Below are positions 35,646 to 52,710 of a stretch of 64,000 bases of DNA, piece by piece. The DNA comes from Chrysoperla carnea (lineage: Eukaryota > Arthropoda > Insecta > Neuroptera > Chrysopidae), in the NCBI RefSeq assembly GCF_905475395.1, contig NC_058339.1:76846520-76910519 (forward strand), in the 5' to 3' direction. Made by a program: the position numbers and the translations under genes. How positions within the stretch are numbered: position 1 is the first letter of the stretch; every line of letters starts with the position of its first letter. The notes beneath the pieces are model-generated. The model made no database searches and was not told the origin of the DNA. It saw nothing but the letters and a program-made list of their open reading frames with translations.

Positions 35646-36493
35646 CAGGCCTGTACGCACGAGATGGAGGAATTGGGTGTGTTGGTTCAAATCCCCCTTT
35701 CCATTGAGAATCTTTCCACATAAATTTGAGCTAAAAGCATAGCCCTGTAAATGGATCCATTTATGAAACGCGTTTGCACTGACTAGTCAGATATCCATGC
35801 ATATTTTAAACTTGGTAAAATTTTTGTGTTTGAGTCGAGTACTTCAAACAGAAAATCTGGCTATCGAACTTGCTGATAATGCGAATCATATTTTGATTGA
35901 AAGAAGAGGAAACGCTCGAATTTACAGACAGATTCAGTTAAATATTATTTACGTATCACAATCTACATACCTCTCTCTCAACAAAATGAAAAATTTTCAT
36001 GAAGAATTTGAGCTCAAATTTTGGGATTTAGATTATTCAATGTTGTAAGATAATTTCCGTGACATTTTGGTCGACGAAGTTCAACTTTGGCAAAAGCGCA
36101 TTGCCCCACAGGACGTCAAAAATTCACTCGAAGCACTCGATATTTGCAATGAAGATGCAGTTCTAAATGTCTACCAAATTTTTCGCGATCTGGCACTTTT
36201 GTCTTTGATAACAGCGACAAATGAGCGTTTTTCTATTTTGCATCGTCTCTAAACATACTTTAGATCGACAAACGCTCGATCGGCTTAGCCTCGCTCAATA
36301 TACATCGCAATGAATGGGGTCGATGGGCACAAGATTTTTGAAAAGATTTTTTCTGTACATCGCAGAATTAAATAATTGAAAAATAGTGACTGAATATATC
36401 ACATTTTGGCATAATTAAATGTTTTCTTACCCGAAAGAAAAGTTTCTTGTTTTTATTTGACTTTATGATGGATGATTCCTGCGCACGGGCCTG
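35646..36493 (+). mobile_element. Internally deleted hAT element with decayed transposase
   Basis: The left end CAGGCCTGTACGCACGA and the complement of the right end, CAGGCCCGTGCGCAGGA, are near-identical terminal repeats. Flanking octamers AAATCAAT (35638-35645) and AAGTCAAT (36494-36501) match at 7 of 8 positions, as expected for an old hAT insertion. The interior is the tail end of a transposase gene (separate entry). At 848 bp it is much shorter than an autonomous hAT. Confidence 0.85.
35797..36390 (+). pseudogene. hAT transposase C-terminal relic (ZMYM/52-kDa-repressor-like group)
   Basis: The reading frames 35797-36048 and 36067-36252, separated by a stop and a shift, give peptides containing LSRVLQTENLAIELADNANH and EALDICNEDAVLNVYQIFRD. 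The second continues through a segment like the hAT dimerisation block (NERFSILHRL, then in shifted frames TYFRST and LASLNIHRNEWG). In intact hAT proteins the last part reads SERTFSTLRRLKTYLRS followed by L.LL.IHR. Stops at about 36046 and 36250 and frameshifts make it non-functional. The catalytic DDE region is not present. Confidence 0.7.
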
Positions 36494-37660
36494 AAGTCAA
36501 TCATTATCAGCGCCGGATTTAACTTTTTAGTGCCCCAAAAATAAATTAGCTGCTCATAATTATACATTTTCCAGAAATATTAGGTTCCTTGTTCTTGTAA
36601 TAGATTACTAAGAGCTCTTAGAGATCTTGTTTACCCCGTGTAAACTCTTTCTTTATGAAAATATTAAAATTGTTGCTCTGCAGGTTCCTACACTCAAAGC
36701 TAAATGTCTCTATTTGGGCCTGGTTTGATTTACGACTGGAATACATTTTGACAACAATTTTAAAAAAAATTCTTTCCTTAAATATAAAAATAAACATATT
36801 TAGGTCATACGAAACAAGGTCGTAATTGTTGTTCTTGAAACAACAACGTGATGCCTCATTGGCAAACAACTTTGTTTACGAAAATCAGAATCAAAAACTT
36901 ACCACAAAAAAACAATTTTAAGAACAAAAGTTGGTAGTTCATCAATTTTTCTGGACAGTCTTGAAAATTCTATAAAGTAGCTGATTTAAACTGGATGGCC
37001 TAATTTCATGGGAATTTTATGAAACCGTCTTAAAATGGTAATTTTCGATTCTTTGAACTCCTAAAATCACGAAATCCTAAATTTAAGAACTTTTTAGCTA
37101 TTTTTATTTTTAAATTAGCTATTAAAAATTAACTTCGTTTTTCGAAATTTACTCGGTACGCGTAGAAACGACAACTAATCGAACAACTAAATGCTAAATC
37201 TAAGAAATGTAATTTATTTGTAAAGATAAAAAATAAGAAATGTACGTTATTTGTAAAAAAAATCGATACATTTTTTAAATCACAAATAAACAAAAAAAAT
37301 TTAATAAAACGTCTTTAATTTTCTTTTATTTATGTACACACAAAAGTTATTCACACTTACTCTGGAAATTAGATATTCGTTGAAAATAAGTAAATCTGCT
37401 TCTACTACAAAACCAGTGCTCCAAAAGACGACAACAAAAAATGTTTGAGTGCAAATCTACAATTTGTACAATGTGTTTCCCAATATCCCAGGATGTTTTC
37501 ATTGATTGAAGACGTTTTAGTCGAATTAAGGTTATTTTCTAAGGATCAGATGAGTATTCATAATCGATTTGCATTTTAGATTGTATCACAAAATATTAAA
37601 AATCGTTTAGCGATTTGTCAACGAAATATCGTTTGAATCGTACATTAAGATAACATACCC
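36494..37660. other. AT-rich intergenic DNA with a solitary hAT-like terminus
   Basis: CAGCGCCGGATTTAACTTTT at 36508 closely resembles the left end of the hAT element at 29402 (CAGGGCCGGATTTAAATTTC). No right partner was found, so it is a fragment. No gene was seen in the rest; the 83-codon minus frame at 36618-36869 lacks motifs. Confidence 0.5.
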
Positions 37661-37903
37661 GTTAGGTTAGGTTATATTGGCTGTACACGAGCGACACACT
37701 TAGACCATAAGGCCCATTGTGATACCATTATGTGGTTTACTACCTTTCCGCCGATAATTTCATTTATCAACCCCTTAATTATTATCTACCATGCACTACA
37801 CCAACCCATCACAATGGTTGTGACAGCGGGAATCGAACCCGCTACCCTTGGCATACCACAAACGGAATGGGTTACGCTTTAAGCAACTGAGCTACAGCGG
37901 TTT
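37661..37903 (-). repeat. tRNA-derived SINE (family 2, copy 2)
   Basis: On the minus strand: CCGCTGTAGCTCAGTTGC (A box), GGGTTCGATTCCCGC (B box), then GTGATGGGTTGGTGTAGTGC and AAGGGGTTGATAAATGAAAT as in copy 1. The tail reads CTTATGGTCTAAGTGTGTC and ends CAATATAACCTAACC. The tail matches the 3' end of the nearby non-LTR retrotransposon at 39091-39739. Confidence 0.85.
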
Positions 37904-39079
37904 TTGTTTGTTTTTTAACACCTAATCACAAAGAGTATGTGGAAATTTAGGAGATTTCTTTTGTTCTTATACAAATCTAACATCTAACCTCTCATTCCAA
38001 CTCTTTTCCCCAATTCACATTGTTTTCTCTCAAGTCTGTCCAAACAACAGGTAGACTTCAAATTAAAATATTTAATCCCGCATCCAGATGGCTTAGAATT
38101 CCATCCAGATAACCAGACCTAAAATTCATATTCTATTCCAAGCATTGAGAACGTTATCTTCTCTCTGAGCAAAATCTTTCAGAATTTTTTTAAAATTTAC
38201 CTTTTACCTCGAAAGTTCCACGTCAATCTTCACGTTCCAATGTCTGTAAAAACTTGTTGCAAATTTAATATCACCATTTCAATACTTTTTTAGATAAGTT
38301 TTATTTAAAAAAAATATTTTATGATACCAAAATACTTACCCTCTCCAATTTTGGACCACTAACTTTTTTATTTAAAATTATCTTGTGTGGGAGTTACACA
38401 TCTTCATTTAGTGTGAAACACTGAAAGGATTATCAAAAATATGGGAATTAGAAGAATTATTTCTGAGATTTTTGAAAGAAAAAATATTGAAAATAAAATG
38501 CAATCATTATTATTTTTAGCCGAATTTGAGAGAATTGAAACAACATTTTTTTTTTTTTTTTTTTTGGAATAAACAAAAATCTAAAAATAATATTGATTAC
38601 AATCGAAAAGTTTCTATCACGTTTTGATAAAAAAACAAATCAGTGGTAGAGAACCCAAAAAAATAAAAAATTGTATTATAATATGTTTGGTCTTTTACGT
38701 CTTTCAAATACCTTTAGCCTGCAGACGAGAAAGAACCCAGGATCTAGTTCTCAATCGACACTGCAGCATCATGATATTCATATTCCAGTCTGAAACAAAT
38801 GAGTACTGTACAGAAAACAATTCAAAAAACATAACAAAATAAAATAAAAAAGTTAACATTTTGGTTTTTAAAAGTACTTTTTTGATTAACAAAAATATTC
38901 GTAACTCATCATAAAAGAAGTGAGTTTTGATCAACTTGAAATATCGCTTGTAAATCTCAGGAACATTTTTTTTAATTGCGCGCCATTGTATTAAATGAGA
39001 AATGGTGTCATTTACGGGTAAAAAATTCGAGTATACGACATGATAGATCTACAATTTCTATGCAGAATTTATTTCATCC
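37904..39079. other. Intergenic DNA, no gene seen
   Basis: A poly-T run of about 21 lies at 38545-38565. Frames of 72 and 76 codons on opposite strands at 38624-38934 overlap each other and carry no motif. Confidence 0.5.
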
Positions 39080-39090
39080 TAGGAGCCGGA

Positions 39091-39739
39091 GCTCAAAGTT
39101 AGCACTGGACTGCCGAACGTCGTTAACGACGTATGGGTAAATGAATTTTGGGAAATTGTGAAGCCGACGAGCTTGCTAGAAATGACACAATGTTGCCGAA
39201 AACAAGCATCAATAGGCATCCGGGAGTTCTATTTGCGAACTGCAAGTTGCTCCTCAAAGAGGATATCTTAAAAAAGGTCAATCTTAGATGGAGGGAGGAC
39301 GTACTTGTGGTACTACAAGACAGATATGGTCAGAGTACAATCATAAGCGTTCCGGAGATCTTATATCACTTCCAAGGGCCTCTATTACCAAAATTGTTGC
39401 GGCTTCTACAGGACACTGGCTAGGAATCAGGCACGCTGAACGCCTGGGCCTGGCAGTGTATCATGATTATTGCAAGAGCTGTCACAGTGAGGAGGAGGGG
39501 GAAACGATGTCTCATCTTCTCTGTCACTACCCAGCACTTGCCACGAAGAGGTGGACTCAGTCAGCCTTTCTTTGACGACCTGTCCGTTGACGTCCAAGCA
39601 CTCTTGCTGTTCTTAAACACTTCCAAATGATTCATGGAGTAGTGGCCGGGGTTGAGCCAACCCTTTTTTTGGTATAACAACGGACCCTATGGTCTAAATG
39701 TGTCTCTCCCCAGGACAGCTATTTTAATCTAACCTAACT
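39091..39739 (+). mobile_element. 5'-truncated non-LTR retrotransposon (I/R1-type superfamily)
   Basis: Only the 3' end of the element is present. It is flanked by TAGGAGCCGGA (39080-39090) and TAGGAGCCAGA (39740-39750), a target duplication matching at 10 of 11 positions. The coding relic ends with an RNase H C-terminus and a C-terminal zinc-knuckle-like region, followed by a 3' tail (39671-39739) ending TAATCTAACCTAACTT. 5' truncation plus target duplication is the usual mark of target-primed reverse transcription. Confidence 0.85.
39148..39575 (+). pseudogene. ORF2 3'-terminal relic (RNase H end and CxxC...HxxxC knuckle)
   Basis: The first frame starts with GNCEADELARND, the conserved end of the RNase H domain, and reaches NLRWRED. 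After a frameshift at about 39300 the second frame reads TTRQIWSEY, LISLPRASITKIVAASTGHW, HAERLGLAVYHDYCKSC and EEEGETMSHLLCHYPAL. The last part is the typical C-terminal Cys/His motif of elements carrying RNase H. It ends at a stop at 39573-39575. The reverse transcriptase and endonuclease domains are absent. Confidence 0.8.
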
Positions 39740-39750
39740 TAGGAGCCAGA

Positions 39751-40584
39751 TTTTGAAAAATTATCATAAATTAACCTCACAACTTCGTCGGATTCTTTTG
39801 GTTATAAATTCAAGGTGTTTCTGTAATTTAGAAAAGAATTTCTATAATGCGCAGTTTTGGAAAGTAGAATTCACTATAATGCTTCTTCTGAGGAAAACTA
39901 CCAAGATCCTTGTGCCGTTTAACAGAGATATTTCGATGCTTGAGAGTATACAACTCTATGTCATAAAACTATCTTCCATTGAAGAATGGAAAAATCGTCA
40001 TCATAATTTTAATTTTGCCCAAAAGATATCAATAAACAAGTTAGATTTAAGTTTACTAAATTCTCCTTATCGTAAATTCAAGGCAAATGTTTGTTTTTCA
40101 TTGTTTCAATATTTCGCTTCGTACAAAGTTGACCACTACTCAACAAAAGCCGGAATTAATTTAATATCAAAATAGTACTTTTTCAATTTTAAAAGAAAAT
40201 TTTTTAAAAGATTTAAATTGAAATATTTTCCTTATATTTATACTGTTTTCTTTATTATTTTTTTTACATAATAAGGTTTAACAAATTTTATAAAATTGAA
40301 ACAATGAAAATTTTTTTGTTTTAAAAAATGATGAGAATTTCTAACAAAGTTGTACGGTAAATATTTTTCCAAAAAAAAGAAGAAGTCTCTGAATTTAATA
40401 AAACTTTGAAGTTTACATGGGCTCATTCAATATCATAACAATACGAATAAATTTTCGATAGAATTGTTTAATGTATTGCCTTAATCTCAATGATAATCTT
40501 TGATAAAAACATTACCCTCTAACCAAATCTATGTAAAATAAAATAAAAAAATCTAATTATTTTAGTTTACTCTAAAATCTAAAA
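39751..40584. other. AT-rich intergenic DNA with an unsupported 140-codon frame
   Basis: The frame 39753-40175 is the longest in this part. It has no recognisable domain, shows AT-driven composition (many I, K, F, N, L) and has no splice or start-context support, so it is not called a gene. Confidence 0.4.
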
Positions 40585-41130
40585 CCCTGTTTCATCAGCC
40601 TCCATTAAAACAGCCGGTTTCACCAGTTTCGATTAATTGTCAATTTTTTTTCAATGCTATCAATGCACTTAGCGCAGTTAAAATTTATCCAAAGATAGAA
40701 TCTCCAGCTTTAAATTGAATTAGGCCCCAGATAATGTCTGCTTCATATATTTTAAATGGCTAACAAGATGGTTGCCAAACTGTATAAAAAACCTTAAATC
40801 ATTAAGGAATAGCTTTATTTTAATTTTTGGAACAATTATAACTGGTTTAGGGCCATGATTAGATATTATTATTTACTTCAGAACTGTCATCAAAAATTTT
40901 CCGGGATCTTTGAAAAAGAAATAACAGAGGAAAAAATTATTAAGCATGACTTAAAAATCTTCCAACTGATTGCAGAATGTAAATATCCTATTAAAACAGT
41001 GAAATTTTATTCTACTTCAAATTTAAATTGTTCCCAGTTTTGAGGTGAAATTATTACTTGAGCGAATGGCAGTTATCGCTACTTATCCGTAGTTAATCGG
41101 CATTTTAATCGGAGTTGATGAAACCGACCT
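40585..41130. mobile_element. MITE with about 35-bp divergent TIRs
   Basis: The left end CCTGTTTCATCAGCCTCCAT with TAAAACAGCCGG and the complement of the right end, AGGTCGGTTTCATCAACTCC with GATTAAAATGCCG, are similar. The interior (about 480 bp) has no transposase. It lies just downstream of the PRPF4B stop codon. Confidence 0.55.
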
Positions 41131-41416
41131 TGCTAAATAAAAAATCCAGTGAACGAGCCCTTTTCAAGAGACATGTCAAAAAACAACTAAAAATAAATAA
41201 ATATAACAATAATTAATAATATTTCATTAATTTTCGGTTTCAAAAAAATCAATTCAATCATCATTTGACAAAAAAATGCACAAAAAGTAGGTGAGAGTTG
41301 CCTGAGAGGATGTTTACCTCTGCATACCACATCACCCACAAAACTTCTCGTCACACAACAGCTTCTTCTTCTCCGACAATAAAATGACGTCCATATTTTT
41401 AACCAGATGAATGCTG

Positions 41417-47069
<5,653 letters not shown>

Positions 47070-48492
47070 TTTTGTTAACAAAAATTGAATTCTTCAAATA
47101 TTTTGACAGAAAATAATTTATTAATGTTTCAAGAACAAATTTCACGTCACAAATGTTTATTGAAATCGTGTTGCATTTTTGTTATTTATGAATTTCAAAT
47201 TTGATACTTTTAATAAATTTGTTGTACTAGAACAAATTTTCTCTAATTATCAAATATTTATTATATAAATATTTGTTATTTGTTATTTGATGAATGGCAT
47301 AATTTAGACAAATAAATACGTATTGTAAACGAATCCATAGATTTGGCGGGATATTTAAAATTAATATAATTTGTATTATAAGATTTTATTTCCGCTATTA
47401 ATAATATTTAGATATCAATTTTATGGAAAATATATATTATTATCATATTTCTTATAAAATTTTCCATTAATTTAATGAAATCATATGAATGCAGTTGTTT
47501 TTGCAGTAGTTATACCTTTTCTGTGATTATCTTGCAGTAGTTATTAATCTATTGTTATTAATTAATTAATTTAAAAATAAAATAAATTATTTATTCAATC
47601 AGGAGGATATTTTTCATTTTTAATATCTTCCACAAATTTATTTATTATTATTCTAATTTCTAATGTGTAAATTCGAGTATTTTAGGTTTGCAAAAATCAA
47701 AAATGTATTAATGAAAAATAATTTTAAATAAAAACATTTAAAATCTATAAATATTCTGTTTAGTAACTTGAGTAATTTGATAGTAAGTAGTCTACAAATA
47801 ATATTTTCTAAAACATTTATTTTGCATCACAGTGCGATAATTACAAATTTCATTTGGCATTCGCAAACGTTGCCTGGACTTCTGGAGGAGCGTATTTCGA
47901 CTGCAAAGTAATAATCATCAGTTTGTCTCACGTGTCATTTCTTCCAAACTCTTCCCAAATTAGAGTCGATTGTCGAATAATAGTATATCTCCACAAAACC
48001 AAAAAAATGAGATTTTTTCTCTCCTGTGATTTTAGATTATGGCTTTATTTAGTAGTCGTTTATAAAAATAAATTTTATTACATTTTTGTCAAACCAGTTG
48101 CCTATTCTTACGAAAAAATATCCCATAGAGATAGACGAATTAAATCTCTTTTCTTCGTTCATTTCTAAGTGTTATGTATACTCCTGCTAAGGAGATAGAA
48201 AATTTAGAGAGAGAGTAAATTTGATGGTGTTAATCGATGCTCTTTTCACGGAGATTGTGACCCAAAAATGACAAAAATCTAGCATCCGAAATACCATCCT
48301 TCGTATAAAAGATCAAGTGAAACCTCAAAAAATATTCGTAAAAAATCGATATTTTTGTTATTTTTGGATCAAATTTTCTATATTGTGGCTATTTTTTTAA
48401 AGTGAATTCCTACGAATGAAATCACCGAAGAAGTTGGTAAAATTAATTTGAAGAATGTTGTTTTGCATTTTTTATAAAATCATTTCCTTTAA
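47070..48492. other. PRPF4B upstream region, AT-rich, no further gene seen
   Basis: The 5' untranslated region and promoter of PRPF4B should begin here. No clear core promoter element could be assigned. The 104-codon frame at 47854-48168 has no domain, coding bias or splice support. Confidence 0.5.
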
Positions 48493-48927
48493 TATACAGG
48501 ATGCTTTGTTAAGTTGATATATGCTTGAAACTCAAAAATAACTTTTATCGATAAAAATGTTTAGCGAAAAATATTGGGCGTGTATAAGCGCATACCTTAC
48601 GCAGACATTAAGCTTGACCTAGGTTTTCAAGCTCAATAAAAAATTCACTCAAATCCATAACTGGAAATCGATTGATGCACACTTTAAATAAGAAAGTTGT
48701 TAATGATTAAAAAAGTAACATTTTTTGTTCGAAACATTTTTCATGTAATGTTTGTCAGTTATGAACCAGAAGGAGGTTTAAATGAACCTGAAAACTTAGA
48801 TCGAATTCGTTACCGGTATAAGATGTGTGCATTTGAAAATAACATTTTTTCGTTTGAAGCATTTTACTCGATTAAATTTATTTATCGAGTTTCAAGCTTA
48901 TGTCGACTTAAAAAAACACTCTGTATA
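48493..48927 (+). mobile_element. MITE family M1, compact copy (435 bp)
   Basis: TATACAGGATGCTTTGTTAA with GTTGATATATGCTTGAAACT at the left is inverted as AGTTTCAAGCTTATGTCGAC and CACTCTGTATA at the right. The inner arms continue (TTTATCGATAAAAATGTTTA / AAGCATTTTACTCGATTAAA), so the inverted repeat is about 75 bp. The interior (GCAGACATTAAGCTTGACCT) matches the 44041 copy. Confidence 0.85.
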
Positions 48928-51900
48928 GATAATTAGCACCCAAAAATACAAATTTTCGGATTGATAAAAGCCTGTCGAGTAAAAATACATTTTACTTATA
49001 CGATGATCGAATAGTGAGCAAAATTTTGAGGAAATATAAAATGATCGAATAATATTTATATTAACATGGCTCCTCGAAAAAATTATGTTTATGTTATCAA
49101 AAATTAAAATAGAATTCGTTTTAAAATAGTAACAATTTTTTCGCCTTGAGATTTTTTTTTTCAACACGAAAGAAAATGCAATATTTAAAAAATAAAATTT
49201 TCGTTATAGGTCCCCCGTGCGTGAAAACCAAAAAAAGGTGTAAAAAATAGACAAAACATTATTAAAAAAAAAAAGTAAATTTTTTTTCAAAGGTGATATT
49301 TTGGCTCAGTAACAGAAAGTGGGGATTGAAAATGTGTAGGATGAACTGAATATTACCTATACATACTACGATTCGACGTAAGATTTCGTTTTAACGACGT
49401 CTCAATCTAGTTACTGTGTAGCGTCGTTTTTATAATAATTTTACGTGCAATCCGTTTTCGATCCAAAAAAAAAAATCGCAACTTAAAAACATATACGTTT
49501 GTTTATTCGTCAATATAATCGTAAATCAAACTCCTATATAAGTGAATCTAAAAGGTATGTATTTGCAAAAAATATTTAATTATAATTTTCGCAACATATG
49601 ATAAAAATTGTTGTAAGCCCAATCACTGAAATGTGCCAAGTTTTTAAGCAACTTTGACGTTATCGGAATGCGTTATGTAAGAATCGTGTTTACTGCATGT
49701 GTTTCTGTACCGTATAAAATTGTTTAAATATTTCATAATTAATTTTTTACTACATAAATTCTTTTTAAACTAAATTTTAAACTAATTAAATTGAGGGCAC
49801 GAAAAGATTTAGGTACAGTTCTAAAAAAAATAGCCTTTTTATTTATTATATAATAAGAGAAAACTTTTTTTGGGATGTATTATTTTTAGATTTGTAATTT
49901 TAGAAAAAAAGTGTGTTAAGTGAAAATTAATACAGGTCCGAATTAGGTAATGTTGCAAATCATGTAAATTGCATACATTAAGTTTACGTATAGACAGACA
50001 TTGTTTGTTTTGGTAAAAAATATAAAATTGCAGTTTGTATTATTAAAAAAGTTTGGTTGCTTCTATTAATAAACTAAGATTAAAGTTTATGAATATACCA
50101 GAAAAATATGTCTTCTTAAATTTCATAATTATGTAAATTTCTGAAATATTTCGTTAAAAATATATGTTGTTATTTATTTCTAAGAAATTGTGCTTGGAAT
50201 TTGTTAATGTTTTAATTGTCGGTTAGAAATGGATCTCAGAAATTCAATTTTTTTGTAATACTTTGAATATAATTCCAAAATGTTAATAAATTCAAATCAT
50301 CATCAACAAACGACACGCCTCTGGTGGTCGATATTCCAACTAACAATATTGAGTAATATTTAGTTGAAAATGGCTAAACATAAAGATTTTCTTGTATTTT
50401 AATTGACAAAGGCTGTTTTTCTTTTTATTATTTTCATAAGGAATACTACTTCCTGTAGGGGTTCCACCTCCCTGAATTTGATCCAGAATCTTCAAGTTTG
50501 GAAACAGTTCTCCAGTTTTCCAGAAGAAGAACTCTCCAGATTTAAACGAAAATTATTATTTTATAAGAAAGGGATAAAATCATAAATTCTTCAAAAACAA
50601 ATTAAAAATTTTAAAATCTCCGGTCTTTCTCCTGTCAGTAGGGGAAATCAGTTATAATTTTGTTATGTAGGTACTTCTTGAAGCGGGAATAATAATCTAA
50701 ACTTCCATAAGGTTTAGGGGCTAAAATAAATCTTTAAATAAGGCATTGAAAATTGCCCTTTAATAATTATTTGAATCTTTAGGTCATTGTACTAATTTCT
50801 CCCCTCGAAACTCCATTTCAACCTATTATACCCGTCCCGGCTTGAAAGTACAGGGTGAGGCAGATAAGTGGATGAGTTTAAAAACACTGTAAATTACAAA
50901 AAGTGTATTTTGTAAATTGTATTTTTAACAGTTTGAAGCGTTAAATTACACAAAAAAGTCATTCAAAAAGTTAACTAAATGTAACTGAGCTCAAAAAATG
51001 GTTGAAGTATGATGCCGTCCATTCAGACGTAGACATTCTTCCAGACGAACAAGTTATTATCAGTTCCGTAATAATATTGTTTTATTATATTCAAATTAAA
51101 AGTAGTAATTTTTAATCTGTATATCACGTGACCTAAAACACGAGCCACCATGATTTGACATCATATAGGTAAAAATATTATGCATTAATCATTAATTTGT
51201 TGATAGCTTTCATAGTAATTGTAGATTATGTTACCATCAACTTTATTTGTACATATAACAATTACATACACGACTGTTGTTTTTACTTGGAAGAAAGCGT
51301 GTTATTTTACCGAAATATATTTTTTTGTGGCTACTTGTTAGGAAAATCAACATTTTGAAGCATTTTTTCAAAAATAATTGAAAACTCTATATGGAAAAAT
51401 TAGTTTGTTTTTGTCACTTTACAGCGTTTTCAAAATTGTATACTTCTCTACCCTTCCTTGTATATACTTTTTATTTCTTCCAGAATTTGTCAACAGAAAT
51501 AAATATCTGTGACCGATAAAAATGTTTCGTCATAATGTTTAAAATTAATGAAAAAACTATAAATATAAACTTGACCCATTAGTGAAATATTTATGTACAT
51601 TTAATAATATATTTAATAATATTATCGTCATCGTAATTATTTTTACCCAAATTGACTAACTGAACTAATAACGTCCATCGTCCAACTCAAGATTCAAATA
51701 AACAGATTAATAAAATTCATTAATTATTAAAGTATTAACGTTTATACAGCGTGTTTCAGGAGGAATAACAAATATATTTTAAGTACGCAAAATGTTCCTA
51801 TAAAAACATGGCTCCTATTCTTAAATATTACATGTTGGGAAAATCATTTTACCGTACGATAACGGATGTCGTAAAATAGAAGTACGATAACGCGAGAGAA

Positions 51901-52202
51901 ATAAATATTGATGCATATCAAAAACCATAGAAACTTACGACAGCTTTGTACAATAGGGCTTTTTATTTAAAAAATGTTTATTTTTTGTGTCGGGTAGATG
52001 TTATTCAAGTAAAGACATATCATACATCTTCTATTTTTGTGAAAAAACGCTATTTGATAAAGGTAAAATATATTCGATTTTCTTTAGTTGAATAGTTTTT
52101 TGACAACTGTCCGAAACAAAAGCAAATCGATGAAAAGGCCTATTAAAAATATTCCACTCTTTTAATGGTCTATTCATTTCGTTACAAAGATAACTGCTGT
52201 TT
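48928..52202. other. AT-rich intergenic DNA with generic MITE-like termini
   Basis: No gene was seen. TACAGGGTGAGGCAGATAAG at about 50848 looks like a lone transposon terminus, and GCGTGTTTCAGGAGGAATAA at about 51749 another. A less AT-rich segment (51013-51055, CCGTCCATTCAGACGTAGAC) may be a transposase remnant but is too short to name. Confidence 0.45.
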
Positions 52203-52710
52203 CTATACCATGTATATATGAAATATATCAAGGTATACTAAGTCTAGTCCCAAGTTTGTAACGCTTAAAAAAATTGATGCTATGAACAAAATTTTGGTAC
52301 AGGTCTTCATAAAATCATCTAATTAGTCCATTTTCGGTTTCCTTTCCGTCTGCCTGTCTGTCGATACGATAATTCACAAACGCAAAAAGATATCAAATTC
52401 GGGAAGTTAGGTCGAATTATCGTAAATGAGCAACATAGGTCAATTAGGTCTTGGGTCTGTACCTAACTTATAAATCGTTAGAGATTAAACAAAAGTTTAA
52501 ATATGAAAAATTTTCGTAAACATCACTGTTTATTCGCGAGGGCGCAAATTAAGTTAGAAACATTAGGTATACAGTATGTATACAGGTACCTATTGTATAT
52601 ATTTTAAATTTATACGTTACATATATTATGTGTGTAAACGGTTTCGTAATCAACACTACCTATACATGATATTTCAACAATTAGCTCAGTCAATTGCCTG
52701 TTTTCACTTG
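52203..52710 (+). mobile_element. DINE-1-like element, copy 7
   Basis: TATACCATGTATATATGAAA, AGGTATACTAAGTCTAGTCC, CTGCCTGTCTGTCGATACGA, CATCACTGTTTATTCGCGAG and CAACAATTAGCTCAGTCAAT with TGCCTGTTTTCACTTG follow the family order. It is the most diverged full-layout copy and lies 30 kb from the main cluster. Confidence 0.75.

Noticed and set aside
39753-40175. 140-codon open frame on the plus strand
   Set aside because: No recognisable domain, AT-driven residues, no good start context, and it begins just after the LINE target duplication; length alone is not enough.
47854-48168. 104-codon plus-strand frame upstream of PRPF4B
   Set aside because: No domain, no conserved motif, and several poly-residue stretches typical of random AT-rich DNA.
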